The notes: a model not told the origin generated them from the sequence alone. Numbered from the stretch's first letter, positions 1-6,965 are shown. The stretch is 9,244 bases of DNA from Rhodanobacter sp. (GCA_026193555.1 JAPHUU010000080.1:1-9244); one strand, 5' to 3'. Program-made: numbers and translations.

Positions 1-186
1 CAGCAGCACGGCCAGCAGCAGCCGCCCGGCATGCTGTCGCAGCCGGAAGCGCTTGTGACCGACGCTGCCGGCATCGTGATGGGCATTCCACTGCCAGGCG
101 AGGTCTCCCACCAGCACTCCCAGGGCCAGCAAAAGGACCCATACGAGCAGTGCGTTTGTGGCTATCCATTCGACCATGAGATTCAT
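1..186 (-). CDS. Membrane protein, N-terminal fragment (possibly PAP2-type phosphatase)
   Basis: The reading frame starts at ATG 186 on the minus strand and stays open to the left edge, giving 62 residues with no stop, so the gene is cut by the window. Residues about 9-29 are a strongly hydrophobic helix (LLVWVLLLALGVLV core), followed by a short polar stretch containing WQWNAHHD and a basic segment (KRFRLRQ). A second hydrophobic run begins near residue 56. This is a multi-pass inner-membrane protein pattern. The arrangement reminds me of membrane-bound PAP2-superfamily phosphatases, but the catalytic motifs would lie outside the window, so the family is only a guess. A GGAAG at 195-191 lies 4 nt before the chosen ATG. 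A second in-frame ATG at 177 is an alternative start. The gene is divergent from the serine hydrolase at 352. Confidence 0.6.
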   Translation of the reverse strand, partial: MNLMVEWIATNALLVWVLLLALGVLVGDLAWQWNAHHDAGSVGHKRFRLRQHAGRLLLAVLL

Positions 187-351
187 CGGGCTTCCGGGTT
201 CGCCGTGCGGGTGCCTGATGTTGCCATGGGGGAGATGATCGGGGTTGCGCCCCGGCGAGTCGAGCGGAGTCGCCACGGCCATGACTTCCTGCGCTGGTTT
301 CGCAACCGGTTTGCCGCGATAGTTGGAAAATTGCCACCAGCGGAGCTCTCG

Positions 352-2049
352 ATGTCCCAGCAATTCCATTCACCGCGCCTGCCGTCAGCAAGGCTGGCGG
401 CTTGCTGCACCCTGTTCGTCATCGCCAGTGGCGCATGGGCGCAGGCACCGACGGCGAAGCGGTTGCCACTCCCTGTGTCGACCCACGACATCGTGCGTCC
501 GCTGCCGCCAGCGCAGCTGCAGGATTTCGCTGCCTACGTCGACAGCGCGCGCAAGACCTTCGACGTGCCGGGCATCGCGGTGGCGATCGTCAAGGACGGC
601 AAGGTGGTGATGGAGCAGGGCTTCGGCCTGCGCGAGGTCGGCAAGCCGGACAAGGTCGACGCGCATACGCTGTTCGCGATCGCCTCCAACACCAAGGCGT
701 TCACTGCCGCCTCGCTGCAACAGCTGGCCGAGCAGGGCAAGCTCAAGATGGACGACCGGGTGATCGACCACCTGCCGTGGTTCCGCATGGCCGATCCGTA
801 CGTGACCCACGAGATGCGCATCCGCGATCTGCTGGCACATCGCAGCGGGCTGTCGTTGGGCGCCGGCGACCTGCTGTACTGGCCGCCGACCTCGTACACC
901 ACGAAGGAGGTGGTCGAGCGTCTGCGCAACGTGCCGATCAAGAATGGCTTTCGCAGCCACTATGCCTACGACAACATCCTGTTCGCCGTGGCGACGCTGG
1001 TGATCGAACAGGCCTCCGGCCAGAGCTACGCCGACTACGTGCGCCAGCACATCTTCCAGCCGGTGGGCATGGACGAGTCGCTGATCGACAAGACCTATCT
1101 CAGGCCCGGCATGGACGTGGCGATGGGTCATGCCCGCTTCAACTTCAAGGAGCTGAAACCGGTGCCGCCGATGGCCTGGCTCAACGATCCGGGCGCAGGC
1201 GGCATCTACGCCAGCGTGCACGATCTGGCCAAGTGGATGAACGTGCAGTTGGCCGGCGGTGCGCTGCCGGCGGGTGCCGATGGCAAGCCGCGCCGGCTGT
1301 TCTCCGCGGACAGCCAGCAGCAGATGTGGTCGATGCTGACCCCGATCACCGTCCGCAAGCCACCCATTCCCGAGTTGGCGCCGCTGGTGCCGAACTTCTA
1401 CGGCTATGGCGAGGGCTGGTTCCTGTCCGACTATCGCGGCCAGCGGCTGGTCTGGCACACCGGCGGCTGGCCGGGCATGGTCTCTCGGGTGACCCTGGTG
1501 CCGGGGCTGCACCTGGGCGTGGTGGTGCTGACCAACCAGGAGTCCGGCGCCGCGTTCAATGCGGTGACCTGGCGCGTACTCGATGCCTACCTTAATCCGG
1601 ACCGGAAGACCGACTGGGTGGCCGTCTACGACAAGGCGGTGAAGCAGTCCGAGGCCAAGGCCGATGACAGCTTCAGCAAGCACGAGGCGGCGCGCGACAA
1701 GCACGGCCGGCCCTCGCTGCCGCTGGCGAAATATGCCGGCACCTATCGCGATCCCTGGTATGGCGATGTCATCGTCAGCGATGACCACGGCAAGCTGCGC
1801 ATGCGCTTCTCGAAAACCACGCAGCTGGTCGGCACGATGACCCCGTGGCAGCACGACAGCTTCATCGTGCACTGGGACGACCGCGCCCTGAATGCCGATG
1901 CCTTCGTCACCTTTGCGCTGGACGAGGATGGCACGATTCGCGAGATGCGGATCAAGCCGGTATCGCCACTGACCGACTTCAGCTTCGATTTCCAGGATTT
2001 GCGTCTGGTGCCGGTGGCGGCCGACCAGCCGCAAGCACGGGACGATTGA
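352..2049 (+). CDS. Exported serine hydrolase, class C beta-lactamase/esterase family
   Basis: The product has 565 residues. The start at 352 is chosen over ATGs further upstream because GGAG at 342-345 precedes it by 6 nt and because it opens directly into a Sec signal peptide (residues 1-31, cleavage after AWA-Q or nearby). The upstream extension would also run over the divergent gene. The serine hydrolase fold of class C beta-lactamases, DD-peptidases and EstB-type esterases is shown by three motifs. S112-N-T-K115 is the SxxK catalytic pair, Y206-D-N208 is the YxN motif, and H369-T-G-G372 stands where classical beta-lactamases have KTG. Histidine here is common in esterase/peptidase-like members. 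Residues about 455-560 form a separate beta-rich C-terminal domain resembling DUF3471. It probably acts in the periplasm on an ester, amide or D-amino-acid peptide, but the substrate cannot be read from the sequence. True beta-lactam resistance activity is not implied. A hairpin directly follows the stop, so the gene appears monocistronic. Confidence 0.9.
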   Translation: MSQQFHSPRLPSARLAACCTLFVIASGAWAQAPTAKRLPLPVSTHDIVRPLPPAQLQDFAAYVDSARKTFDVPGIAVAIVKDGKVVMEQGFGLREVGKPDKVDAHTLFAIASNTKAFTAASLQQLAEQGKLKMDDRVIDHLPWFRMADPYVTHEMRIRDLLAHRSGLSLGAGDLLYWPPTSYTTKEVVERLRNVPIKNGFRSHYAYDNILFAVATLVIEQASGQSYADYVRQHIFQPVGMDESLIDKTYLRPGMDVAMGHARFNFKELKPVPPMAWLNDPGAGGIYASVHDLAKWMNVQLAGGALPAGADGKPRRLFSADSQQQMWSMLTPITVRKPPIPELAPLVPNFYGYGEGWFLSDYRGQRLVWHTGGWPGMVSRVTLVPGLHLGVVVLTNQESGAAFNAVTWRVLDAYLNPDRKTDWVAVYDKAVKQSEAKADDSFSKHEAARDKHGRPSLPLAKYAGTYRDPWYGDVIVSDDHGKLRMRFSKTTQLVGTMTPWQHDSFIVHWDDRALNADAFVTFALDEDGTIREMRIKPVSPLTDFSFDFQDLRLVPVAADQPQARDD

Positions 2050-2055
2050 TGCAGA

Positions 2056-2087
2056 CCGGCTCGGCGGCACACGTCCGTCCGAGCCGG
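2056..2087 (+). terminator. Hairpin after the serine hydrolase gene
   Basis: A perfect 9-bp inverted repeat (CCGGCTCGG at 2056-2064 and CCGAGCCGG at 2079-2087) begins 6 nt after the stop codon. The 14-nt loop can add three more pairs (CGG 2065-2067 with CCG 2075-2077). There is no T-tract behind it, so it is terminator-like or a 3'-end protecting hairpin rather than a textbook intrinsic terminator. Confidence 0.5.
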
Positions 2088-2249
2088 CGCTGATGCCTTC
2101 GGCGCAGTCTCGTCGCTGATGCATGCTTCACCATGCGGTTGATCGAGGGGAGATCCGCTGCCTGTCGGAAGGCGACTTCCGCGACGAAACCATGAGCACG
2201 ACCTGAGAAGCGGCGGAAGGTTTGCGGGTTTGATGGGGCGCGTCCGTAC

Positions 2250-2278
2250 TTGACGACGCAAATGCGAACGATTAGCAT
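2250..2278 (+). promoter_or_regulatory. Sigma70-type promoter of the iron cluster
   Basis: The -35 box TTGACG (2250-2255, 5 of 6 to TTGACA) and the -10 box TAGCAT (2273-2278, 4 of 6 to TATAAT) are separated by exactly 17 bp. Transcription would begin near 2285, leaving a leader of about 20 nt before the ATG at 2305. The promoter is almost completely covered by the Fur-type palindrome, which fits iron repression by blocking RNA polymerase. This is read by eye; no start site is known. Confidence 0.65.
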
Positions 2279-2289
2279 TTGCGTCGTCA
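2251..2289. promoter_or_regulatory. Fur box (ferric uptake regulator operator)
   Basis: A 39-bp palindrome is centred on G2270, with perfect 15-bp arms (2251-2265 and 2275-2289) and a 9-nt centre that itself keeps two A-T pairs. The inner 19 bp, 2261-2279, read AATGCGAACGATTAGCATT. By hand alignment this matches the Fur consensus AATGATAATNATTATCATT at 14 of 18 defined positions. It lies across the -35, spacer, -10 and probable start site of the promoter. The genes behind it (cupredoxin and FTR1 permease) are of the kind Fur regulates. Fur itself is not encoded in the window. Confidence 0.82.
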
Positions 2290-2304
2290 TCGAGGAAACG
2301 CCCC

Positions 2305-2637
2305 ATGAAACACCTGCTGCGAATCGCGACACCGATCCTGCTGGTTCTGGCTGGCACGGCGACCGCCACTGAACTTCCCGAGTACACGCTGGTGCTCAAG
2401 AACCATGTGTATGCGCCCAGCGAGCTCAAGGTTCCGGCCGGCACCAGGTTCAAGATCGTGGTCGACAACCAGGATTCCACACCGGAAGAATTCGAGAGCA
2501 GCGAATTCAATCGCGAGATGGTGGTGTTGCCGAACCGCAGCATCGTTGTCTACGTGGGTCCGCTGCGCGCCGGAACCTACCGGTTTTTTGGCGACTTCCA
2601 CCAGGACACGGCCCAGGGCCGGTTGATCGTGGAGTGA
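2305..2637 (+). CDS. Periplasmic cupredoxin-domain protein of an FTR1-type iron uptake system
   Basis: The product has 110 residues. A signal peptide covers about residues 1-21, with cleavage near TATA/TEL, so the mature protein of about 89 residues is periplasmic. AGGA at 2293-2296 precedes the ATG by 8 nt. The mature part has the single-domain cupredoxin pattern: an early LKNHVYAPSELKVPAGTRFK segment, a middle strand (IVVDNQDS), and a final YRFFGDFHQDTAQGRLIVE-type strand pair. H34 and H99 are candidate metal ligands, and the acidic run TPEEFESSEF (59-68) could add carboxylates. The cysteine of canonical type-1 copper proteins is missing: the loop reads GDFHQD. This matches the cupredoxin-like proteins found beside FTR1 permeases (the FtrB-like or EfeO cupredoxin type), thought to oxidise or hand over iron in the periplasm. 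The gene is first in a Fur-box operon and ends 4 nt before the permease start. The family is secure; the redox role is inference. Confidence 0.88.
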   Translation: MKHLLRIATPILLVLAGTATATELPEYTLVLKNHVYAPSELKVPAGTRFKIVVDNQDSTPEEFESSEFNREMVVLPNRSIVVYVGPLRAGTYRFFGDFHQDTAQGRLIVE

Positions 2638-2641
2638 TGGC

Positions 2642-3499
2642 ATGCCTGGCGTAGCCCTGCTGGTGTTTCGAGAGGTGCTGGAGGCGGCGTTGATCGTCTC
2701 CATCGTCTGTGCCGCCACGCGCGGCGTGCCCCGGCGCGGGCTGTTCGTGACGGGCGGCATCGGGCTCGGCATCACGGGCGCCCTGCTGGTGGCGCTGGGT
2801 GCCGACCTGATCGCGAATCTCGCCAGTGGCGCCGGGCAGAACATCTTCAACGCCGGCGTGTTGCTTGTCGCGGTGGCGATGATCGGTTGGCACGTGGTGT
2901 GGATGTCCGGGCACGCCCGGGAGCTGTCGCAGCAGATGAACGCGATCGGCGGTGCCGTCAGCACGGGTTCCAGTTCGCTGACGCTGCTGCTGGTGGTGGT
3001 GGCGCTGGCGGTGCTGCGCGAAGGCTCCGAGATTGTCCTGTTCCTGTATGGCATGGCGGCCGGTGGCATTGGCGCGGCCGATCTCGCCAGCGGCATGGCG
3101 CTGGGGGTCAGCGGTGGGGCGTTGCTGGGCTTTGCGCTTTACTTCGGCTTGCTGCGTATTCCGCTGCGACATTTCTTCAGCGTCACCAACGGCATGTTGC
3201 TGTTGCTGGCATCGGGGCTGGCGGCCACGGCGGCAGGCTTTCTGGTGCAGAGCGACTGGTTGCCAACCTGGGGCAGCCAGCTGTGGAATACGTCCTGGCT
3301 GCTGTCGAATGGTTCGCTGGCCGGCAAGACACTCGGCATCCTGATCGGCTACAACGCCACGCCCGAAGGCATGCAGATAGCCTTCTACATGACCACCCTG
3401 ATCCTGCTGCTGGTGAGCATGCGCTGGCAGCAGCGCCGCGTGCCGGTGCCGGTTCCGGCGCCCGCTGTGCGCCAGGTTTCGCTCGAGACTGCCACGTAG
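2642..3499 (+). CDS. FTR1-family high-affinity iron permease
   Basis: The product has 285 residues and is an inner-membrane permease importing ferric iron, related to yeast Ftr1p and bacterial EfeU/FtrC. Both signature motifs are present. R10-E-V-L-E14 lies in the first helix (REXLE) and R126-E-G-S-E130 in the fourth (REXXE); their glutamates bind iron in this family. Seven hydrophobic segments are visible at about 4-24, 34-58, 70-88, 111-138, 147-170, 179-201 and 244-260, as expected. The length is normal. The C-terminus ends in a Pro/Val-rich tail (about 267-276) of no known function. GGAG at 2631-2634, inside the end of the cupredoxin gene, lies 7 nt before this ATG, so translation of the two is probably coupled. 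An earlier ATG at 2637 is in another frame. No ferredoxin, P19 or EfeB-type gene follows; the next gene encodes a predicted outer-membrane barrel. Confidence 0.93.
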   Translation: MPGVALLVFREVLEAALIVSIVCAATRGVPRRGLFVTGGIGLGITGALLVALGADLIANLASGAGQNIFNAGVLLVAVAMIGWHVVWMSGHARELSQQMNAIGGAVSTGSSSLTLLLVVVALAVLREGSEIVLFLYGMAAGGIGAADLASGMALGVSGGALLGFALYFGLLRIPLRHFFSVTNGMLLLLASGLAATAAGFLVQSDWLPTWGSQLWNTSWLLSNGSLAGKTLGILIGYNATPEGMQIAFYMTTLILLLVSMRWQQRRVPVPVPAPAVRQVSLETAT

Positions 3500-3512
3500 C
3501 CGTTCAAATGTT

Positions 3513-3530
3513 CGCGGTTGCCGCGTTTAT
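3513..3530 (+). terminator. Weak hairpin with T-rich tail after the FTR1 gene
   Basis: CGCGG (3513-3517) and CCGCG (3521-3525) form a 5-bp GC-only stem with a 3-nt loop, followed by TTTATT. It lies 14 nt after the permease stop. The short stem and interrupted T-run make it at best a partial terminator, which could lower expression of the barrel gene behind it relative to the permease. Confidence 0.3.
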
Positions 3531-3543
3531 TCCTTCCACACGT

Positions 3544-3563
3544 CATCGCAGATCCTTGCGATG
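3544..3563 (+). repeat. Inverted repeat before the barrel gene
   Basis: CATCGCA (3544-3550) and TGCGATG (3557-3563) form a perfect 7-bp stem around the 6-nt loop GATCCT. The right arm contains ATG 3561, the most upstream possible start of the next gene, so that start would be sequestered in the mRNA. It could be a second element of a terminator/attenuator region, a protein site, or chance. Confidence 0.35.
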
Positions 3564-3605
3564 GGCGGTCGCATGCGTCCCGCATCCAGCTCCGAGAATC
3601 CTGTC

Positions 3606-4379
3606 ATGTCTGCAAATCTTTCCCCTGGCTTGTCCGCGCGGCAATCGAATCATCGGCTGCACCGCGTCGGTGCCGCCGCGCTGAGCGTTGCCCTGCTGGG
3701 TGCGGCGCACGTGGCTCGTGCGGATGATTTCATCGTCTATTCGCCGCACGTCACCGCGACACAGAGTGAGTTCGAGTTGCGCGGTTTTGCCTATGGCGAT
3801 GCGCGCCCGGATTTTTCGGGAACCACCGCGGCTGAATTCTCGGTCGCGCATGCCGTCAACGACTGGTGGAAGCCGGAGCTCTATCTGGCCAGATATGAGA
3901 AGCAACCCGGCTCCAGCAGCAAGCTGCTCGGCTACGAACTGGAGAACACCCTGCAGCTGACGCCACAGGGCAAGTACTGGGCGGACTTCGGGTTTCTGGC
4001 GTCGTACGAGCACAACATCCATGCCGGCAACCGCGACGCCGTGGAGTTCGGCCCGCTGGTCGAAAAACAGGTGGGCCGATTCACCCACCGGGCCAACCTG
4101 ATCTGGGAGAAGCAGGTCGGCGTCGGCGCCAGCGGCAAGTACGAGTTCCGCTACAGCTACTCGGGAACCTACGACCTGTTCAAGGCATTTCGTCCCGGCA
4201 TCGAGGCCTATGGTCGTCCGGGTGATCACGCCTACCAGGCCGGCCCGATCGTCGCCGGAGAGTGGCGCCTGCCGGGTACCACCAGCGAGATCGAGTACCG
4301 CGTGGGCGTGGTCCTCGGGTTCAATGCGTCGGCGCCGCGACAGACCTGGCTGGCACAGGTGGCATACGAGTTCTTCTGA
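3606..4379 (+). CDS. Predicted outer-membrane beta-barrel protein linked to FTR1 iron uptake
   Basis: The product has 257 residues from ATG 3606; I do not recognise a named family. This start is preferred over in-frame ATGs at 3561 and 3573 because it puts the basic segment (HRLHR, 16-20) directly before the hydrophobic core (22-35) of a signal peptide ending at about A39 (ARA/DD). No strong ribosome site is visible before any of the three. The mature part has no transmembrane helix. It shows alternating hydrophobic/polar strands rich in Tyr, Trp and Phe, such as ELYLARYEK (91-99), YWADFGFLASYE (124-135), YEFRYSYSGTYDLF (179-192) and EIEYRVGVVLGF (228-239). It ends QVAYEFF, with the terminal aromatic typical of proteins inserted by BamA. 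About 10-12 strands are plausible. It follows the permease by 106 bp on the same strand, so it may extend the Fur-controlled operon as a route or receptor for iron at the outer membrane. That role is inference; it could also be an unrelated porin-like protein. Confidence 0.78.
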   Translation: MSANLSPGLSARQSNHRLHRVGAAALSVALLGAAHVARADDFIVYSPHVTATQSEFELRGFAYGDARPDFSGTTAAEFSVAHAVNDWWKPELYLARYEKQPGSSSKLLGYELENTLQLTPQGKYWADFGFLASYEHNIHAGNRDAVEFGPLVEKQVGRFTHRANLIWEKQVGVGASGKYEFRYSYSGTYDLFKAFRPGIEAYGRPGDHAYQAGPIVAGEWRLPGTTSEIEYRVGVVLGFNASAPRQTWLAQVAYEFF

Positions 4380-4403
4380 GCGTCTGCGCAGGGAAGCCGC
4401 TCT

Positions 4404-4429
4404 GCCGGATCGGACCGCATCGATCCGGC
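4404..4429. terminator. Hairpin between convergent genes
   Basis: GCCGGATCG (4404-4412) and CGATCCGGC (4421-4429) form a perfect 9-bp stem with an 8-nt loop. It lies in the 84-bp gap between the stops of the barrel gene (plus) and the mechanosensitive-channel gene (minus). Being symmetrical, it could end transcription from both sides. No T-tract flanks it on either strand, so efficiency as an intrinsic terminator is uncertain. Confidence 0.5.
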
Positions 4430-4463
4430 GAGGGGCAGGCCGAGCGGGCGCAGACGCAGACCC

Positions 4464-6866
4464 TCAGTCCCTGTCGTCATCGCCCGTCGGCAGCGGCGGC
4501 AGGGTGCGTATCAGCTGTGGCTGGATCAGCGGCAGCCGCGCCAGACGCAGCCGCTCGAGCATCTCGAACAGCAGTTCGCTTTTCACTCCTGCAACCTCGC
4601 GTGGGCTGGCGACGTAGGCCACGCAGTTGAACGTCATCGAGCCACCATCGAGATTCTCCAGCAGCACGTAAGGCGCCGGCGCTGCCAGCGTGCCTGGATG
4701 CGCACCAAGGACTTCCAGCATCAGCTCGCGCACCTTGCCGGGGTTGGTATCCAGCGGCATCGGCAGCTTGATCTGCGCACGACCCAGCGCGTTGGACTGG
4801 GTCACGTTGCGCACGTTCTGGGTGATCAGCTGCGAGTTCGGCACGATCACGGTGGAGCGGTCCCACAACTGGATCTCGGTGGCGCGCACGTTGATCCGCC
4901 GAATGTCGCCCTCGACCCCGCTGATGCTGACCCAGTCGCCCACCTTCACCGGACGTTCGGCCAGCAGGATCAGGCCGGAAATGAAGTTCTGCACGATCGC
5001 CTGCAGGCCGAAGCCGATGCCCACCGACAGCGCGCTGACGATCCACGTGATGCTGGTCAGGTCCACGTGCAGGGCGGCAAGGGTCAACACGAATACCAGC
5101 AGGCCGCCCAGGTAGCCGAGCAGGGTCACCAGCGAGTCCCGCATGCCCGGTTCCATCGTGGTCTTCGGCAGCAGCTGTTCGCTGAGCCAGCGTTTCAGCG
5201 TGCGCAGCGCGATCAGTCCGACAACGAATACCAGCACGCCGGTGACGATGCTGCCGGGATCGATCGGCAGCTGGCCCAGCTTGATGCTGCTGAAGGTTTG
5301 CCGCACGCTGGCGATCAGGTCGGTGGGACCGGCACCGAACGGCGCCAGCACCGCGCTGAGTGCCACCAGCACGAACACGATCCTGCTGAGCCCGGTCAGG
5401 ATCGTGCTGGTTTGTTCCAGCGTGGTGGGTGCGATACCGAATGCGCTCTGCAATCGCTGGCCGCTGCGACCTTCCGGTGACAGCGCGGTTTCGAACAGGT
5501 CATGCAGCAGATGCAGTACCAGATACAGCGTGGCGACGATCAAGCCCACCCACAGCATCTGCATGGCCACGAACGAGGCCAGGGCGATGTAGCCAGTGGC
5601 CACGCAAAGCACGCTGAGGATCACACTCAGTATCGCCGCTGCCACCAGCAGGCCGACCCATAGCGGACGCCGCCCCGGCTCGATGCCGGAAGCTGCCAGC
5701 TGCTGGCGAACCCGTCGCAGATGCAGCAGGGTGGAGCCAATCAGGGCGCTGATGACCAGTGCCGTCAGTCCGCGCAAGGACACCGTCGCCGGCAGGCTGG
5801 AGCCGATCGCCCGGCCGATGCGTTCGATCATTCCCAGCAGCAGCACGGCACCGCCCAGCAACCATGGCAGGTGGCGCAGGCGCCGGGCGGCGATATCGGA
5901 CAGCTCCGGCAGTCGCCACGTCGGACGTCGGACCGACAGCAGGGCGCGCGTCAGCCCGCTGACGAAGGCGGCGAAACATACCAGCTGCACCACCGAGCCG
6001 GCGAGGGCATCGAGATCCGGATCGAGAATGTCATTCCAGTTCAGCGCCAGATAGACCAGTTGCGCGGCCAGCCCGGTGGTGGCCACCGAGGCCAAGGCCA
6101 CGGCGGCGGCCATCGCGCTGCGGCGCAGGCGGCCCTCCGGCAGGCTGTGCGTGGTCAATGCACGCAGGATGCGCACCAACAGCCGGCGCCCGCCGCCGAG
6201 CAGCAGGCCGGCGGCGATCAGGCACCACAGCAGGGGTTGGCGATTGGCCGGTTGCCATGCTTCGTCGAAGGCGTCGAGCCCGCGCGCTGCCAGGCGCTTG
6301 AGCCGGGCCAGGTCGTCCGGTAACGCGCGAACCGGATCGGCCCAGAACGCCCGGCTGAACGGGGTGGCGGTGCGTGACGCCAGCCGGCTCTGGAACTGGT
6401 CATTGCGGATGCCGGCGATCTGCGCGGCCAGCTGCAAGGCATTCTGATCGAGCAGCTGGGCCTGCTTGATCTGCGCGTCCAGCGCGGCGCTCTGCTGATT
6501 CAGCTGCCGGCGCTGGCTGCTGACCTCGGGCGCTTCCGGCGGCGCACCCTTGGCCGGCGCCGGTCCCAGCACGGCCAGTTGCGCCTGCAAGGCTGCCATC
6601 CGTGGTGCGAGGCTGGCCGCCAGCTGGCGCGACTGATCCTGCACGTTCAGTGTGGTGCTGCGCAGATCCACCAGCGACGCTTTACTGGTCTTGTCGTTCA
6701 GGGCGGTCTTGACCGCATCGAGCTGGCTGCCGAGCTGATCCAGGGTCTGCGCGGGCGTCGCGGTCGCCGCGACCGGCGTCGCTGGCTGGTCATGATCCTG
6801 GGCGTGAAGGGCGCTGCTGCCAAGGGTCAGCAGCAGGAACAGGAGGTAACGCGGCAGGATAGGCAT
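4464..6866 (-). CDS. MscS-family mechanosensitive ion channel with large N-terminal region (DUF3772-type)
   Basis: The product has 800 residues and is an inner-membrane channel that releases solutes when membrane tension rises on osmotic downshock. ATG 6866 is chosen because it opens into a signal peptide (residues 1-22, cleavage at LHA/QD); the frame is open further upstream to a GTG at 6965. Residues 40-165 are a periplasmic helical, Gln/Ala-rich region with coiled-coil character, and about 115-175 resemble DUF3772. About eight to ten membrane helices follow between 211 and 612. The MscS core begins near 600: the pore helix VGIGFGLQAI (615-624) with its Gly/Ala packing, then the beta domain with ERPVKVGDWV (663-672) and VPNSQLITQN (675-684). 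Residues 700-790 form the C-terminal alpha/beta cage domain. The plan is close to the large MscK/YbiO/YjeP-type members rather than the 286-residue MscS. It lies 99 bp downstream of the GFA gene on the same strand. The ribosome site is poor, and a possible leaderless promoter sits just upstream. Confidence 0.92.
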   Translation of the reverse strand: MPILPRYLLFLLLTLGSSALHAQDHDQPATPVAATATPAQTLDQLGSQLDAVKTALNDKTSKASLVDLRSTTLNVQDQSRQLAASLAPRMAALQAQLAVLGPAPAKGAPPEAPEVSSQRRQLNQQSAALDAQIKQAQLLDQNALQLAAQIAGIRNDQFQSRLASRTATPFSRAFWADPVRALPDDLARLKRLAARGLDAFDEAWQPANRQPLLWCLIAAGLLLGGGRRLLVRILRALTTHSLPEGRLRRSAMAAAVALASVATTGLAAQLVYLALNWNDILDPDLDALAGSVVQLVCFAAFVSGLTRALLSVRRPTWRLPELSDIAARRLRHLPWLLGGAVLLLGMIERIGRAIGSSLPATVSLRGLTALVISALIGSTLLHLRRVRQQLAASGIEPGRRPLWVGLLVAAAILSVILSVLCVATGYIALASFVAMQMLWVGLIVATLYLVLHLLHDLFETALSPEGRSGQRLQSAFGIAPTTLEQTSTILTGLSRIVFVLVALSAVLAPFGAGPTDLIASVRQTFSSIKLGQLPIDPGSIVTGVLVFVVGLIALRTLKRWLSEQLLPKTTMEPGMRDSLVTLLGYLGGLLVFVLTLAALHVDLTSITWIVSALSVGIGFGLQAIVQNFISGLILLAERPVKVGDWVSISGVEGDIRRINVRATEIQLWDRSTVIVPNSQLITQNVRNVTQSNALGRAQIKLPMPLDTNPGKVRELMLEVLGAHPGTLAAPAPYVLLENLDGGSMTFNCVAYVASPREVAGVKSELLFEMLERLRLARLPLIQPQLIRTLPPLPTGDDDRD

Positions 6867-6872
6867 CCGGGC

Positions 6873-6901
6873 ATCATCGGAGCGATACCGCGGGCGGTCA
6901 A
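6873..6901 (-). promoter_or_regulatory. Possible promoter of the mechanosensitive-channel gene
   Basis: Read on the minus strand, TTGACC (6901-6896, 5 of 6 to TTGACA) and GATGAT (6878-6873, 4 of 6 to TATAAT) are 17 bp apart. Transcription would start at about 6866, at or next to the A of the chosen ATG, giving a leaderless or nearly leaderless mRNA. The lack of a clear Shine-Dalgarno sequence before that ATG agrees with this. The -10 match is weak and chance cannot be excluded. Confidence 0.35.
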
Positions 6902-6965
6902 TCGTGGCGCTGTTTCCTCCGCCTGCTGCATGCAGATTGAGGCCCCATTCCGGCACCGAAGCCAC

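Noticed and set aside
31..351. N-terminal extension of the serine hydrolase to ATG 31
   Set aside because: The extension would overlap the divergent membrane-protein gene and would bury the signal peptide over 100 residues inside the protein. ATG 352 has a good ribosome site.
385..2124. A 579-codon open frame antisense to the serine hydrolase
   Set aside because: It has a low-complexity His/Arg/Gln-rich translation and no signal or domain. The sense strand carries all hydrolase motifs.
2123..2206. A 27-residue frame (MLHHAVDRGEIRC...) in the gap before the Fur-controlled operon
   Set aside because: It has no ribosome site, promoter or recognisable homologue; frames of this length are expected by chance here.
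6867..6965. Upstream extension of the mechanosensitive-channel gene to GTG 6965, and a GGAGGA within it
   Set aside because: The extension adds a non-hydrophobic stretch before a clear signal peptide and starts right at the GFA stop. The GGAGGA is followed at the right distance only by ACG, not by a usable start in frame.
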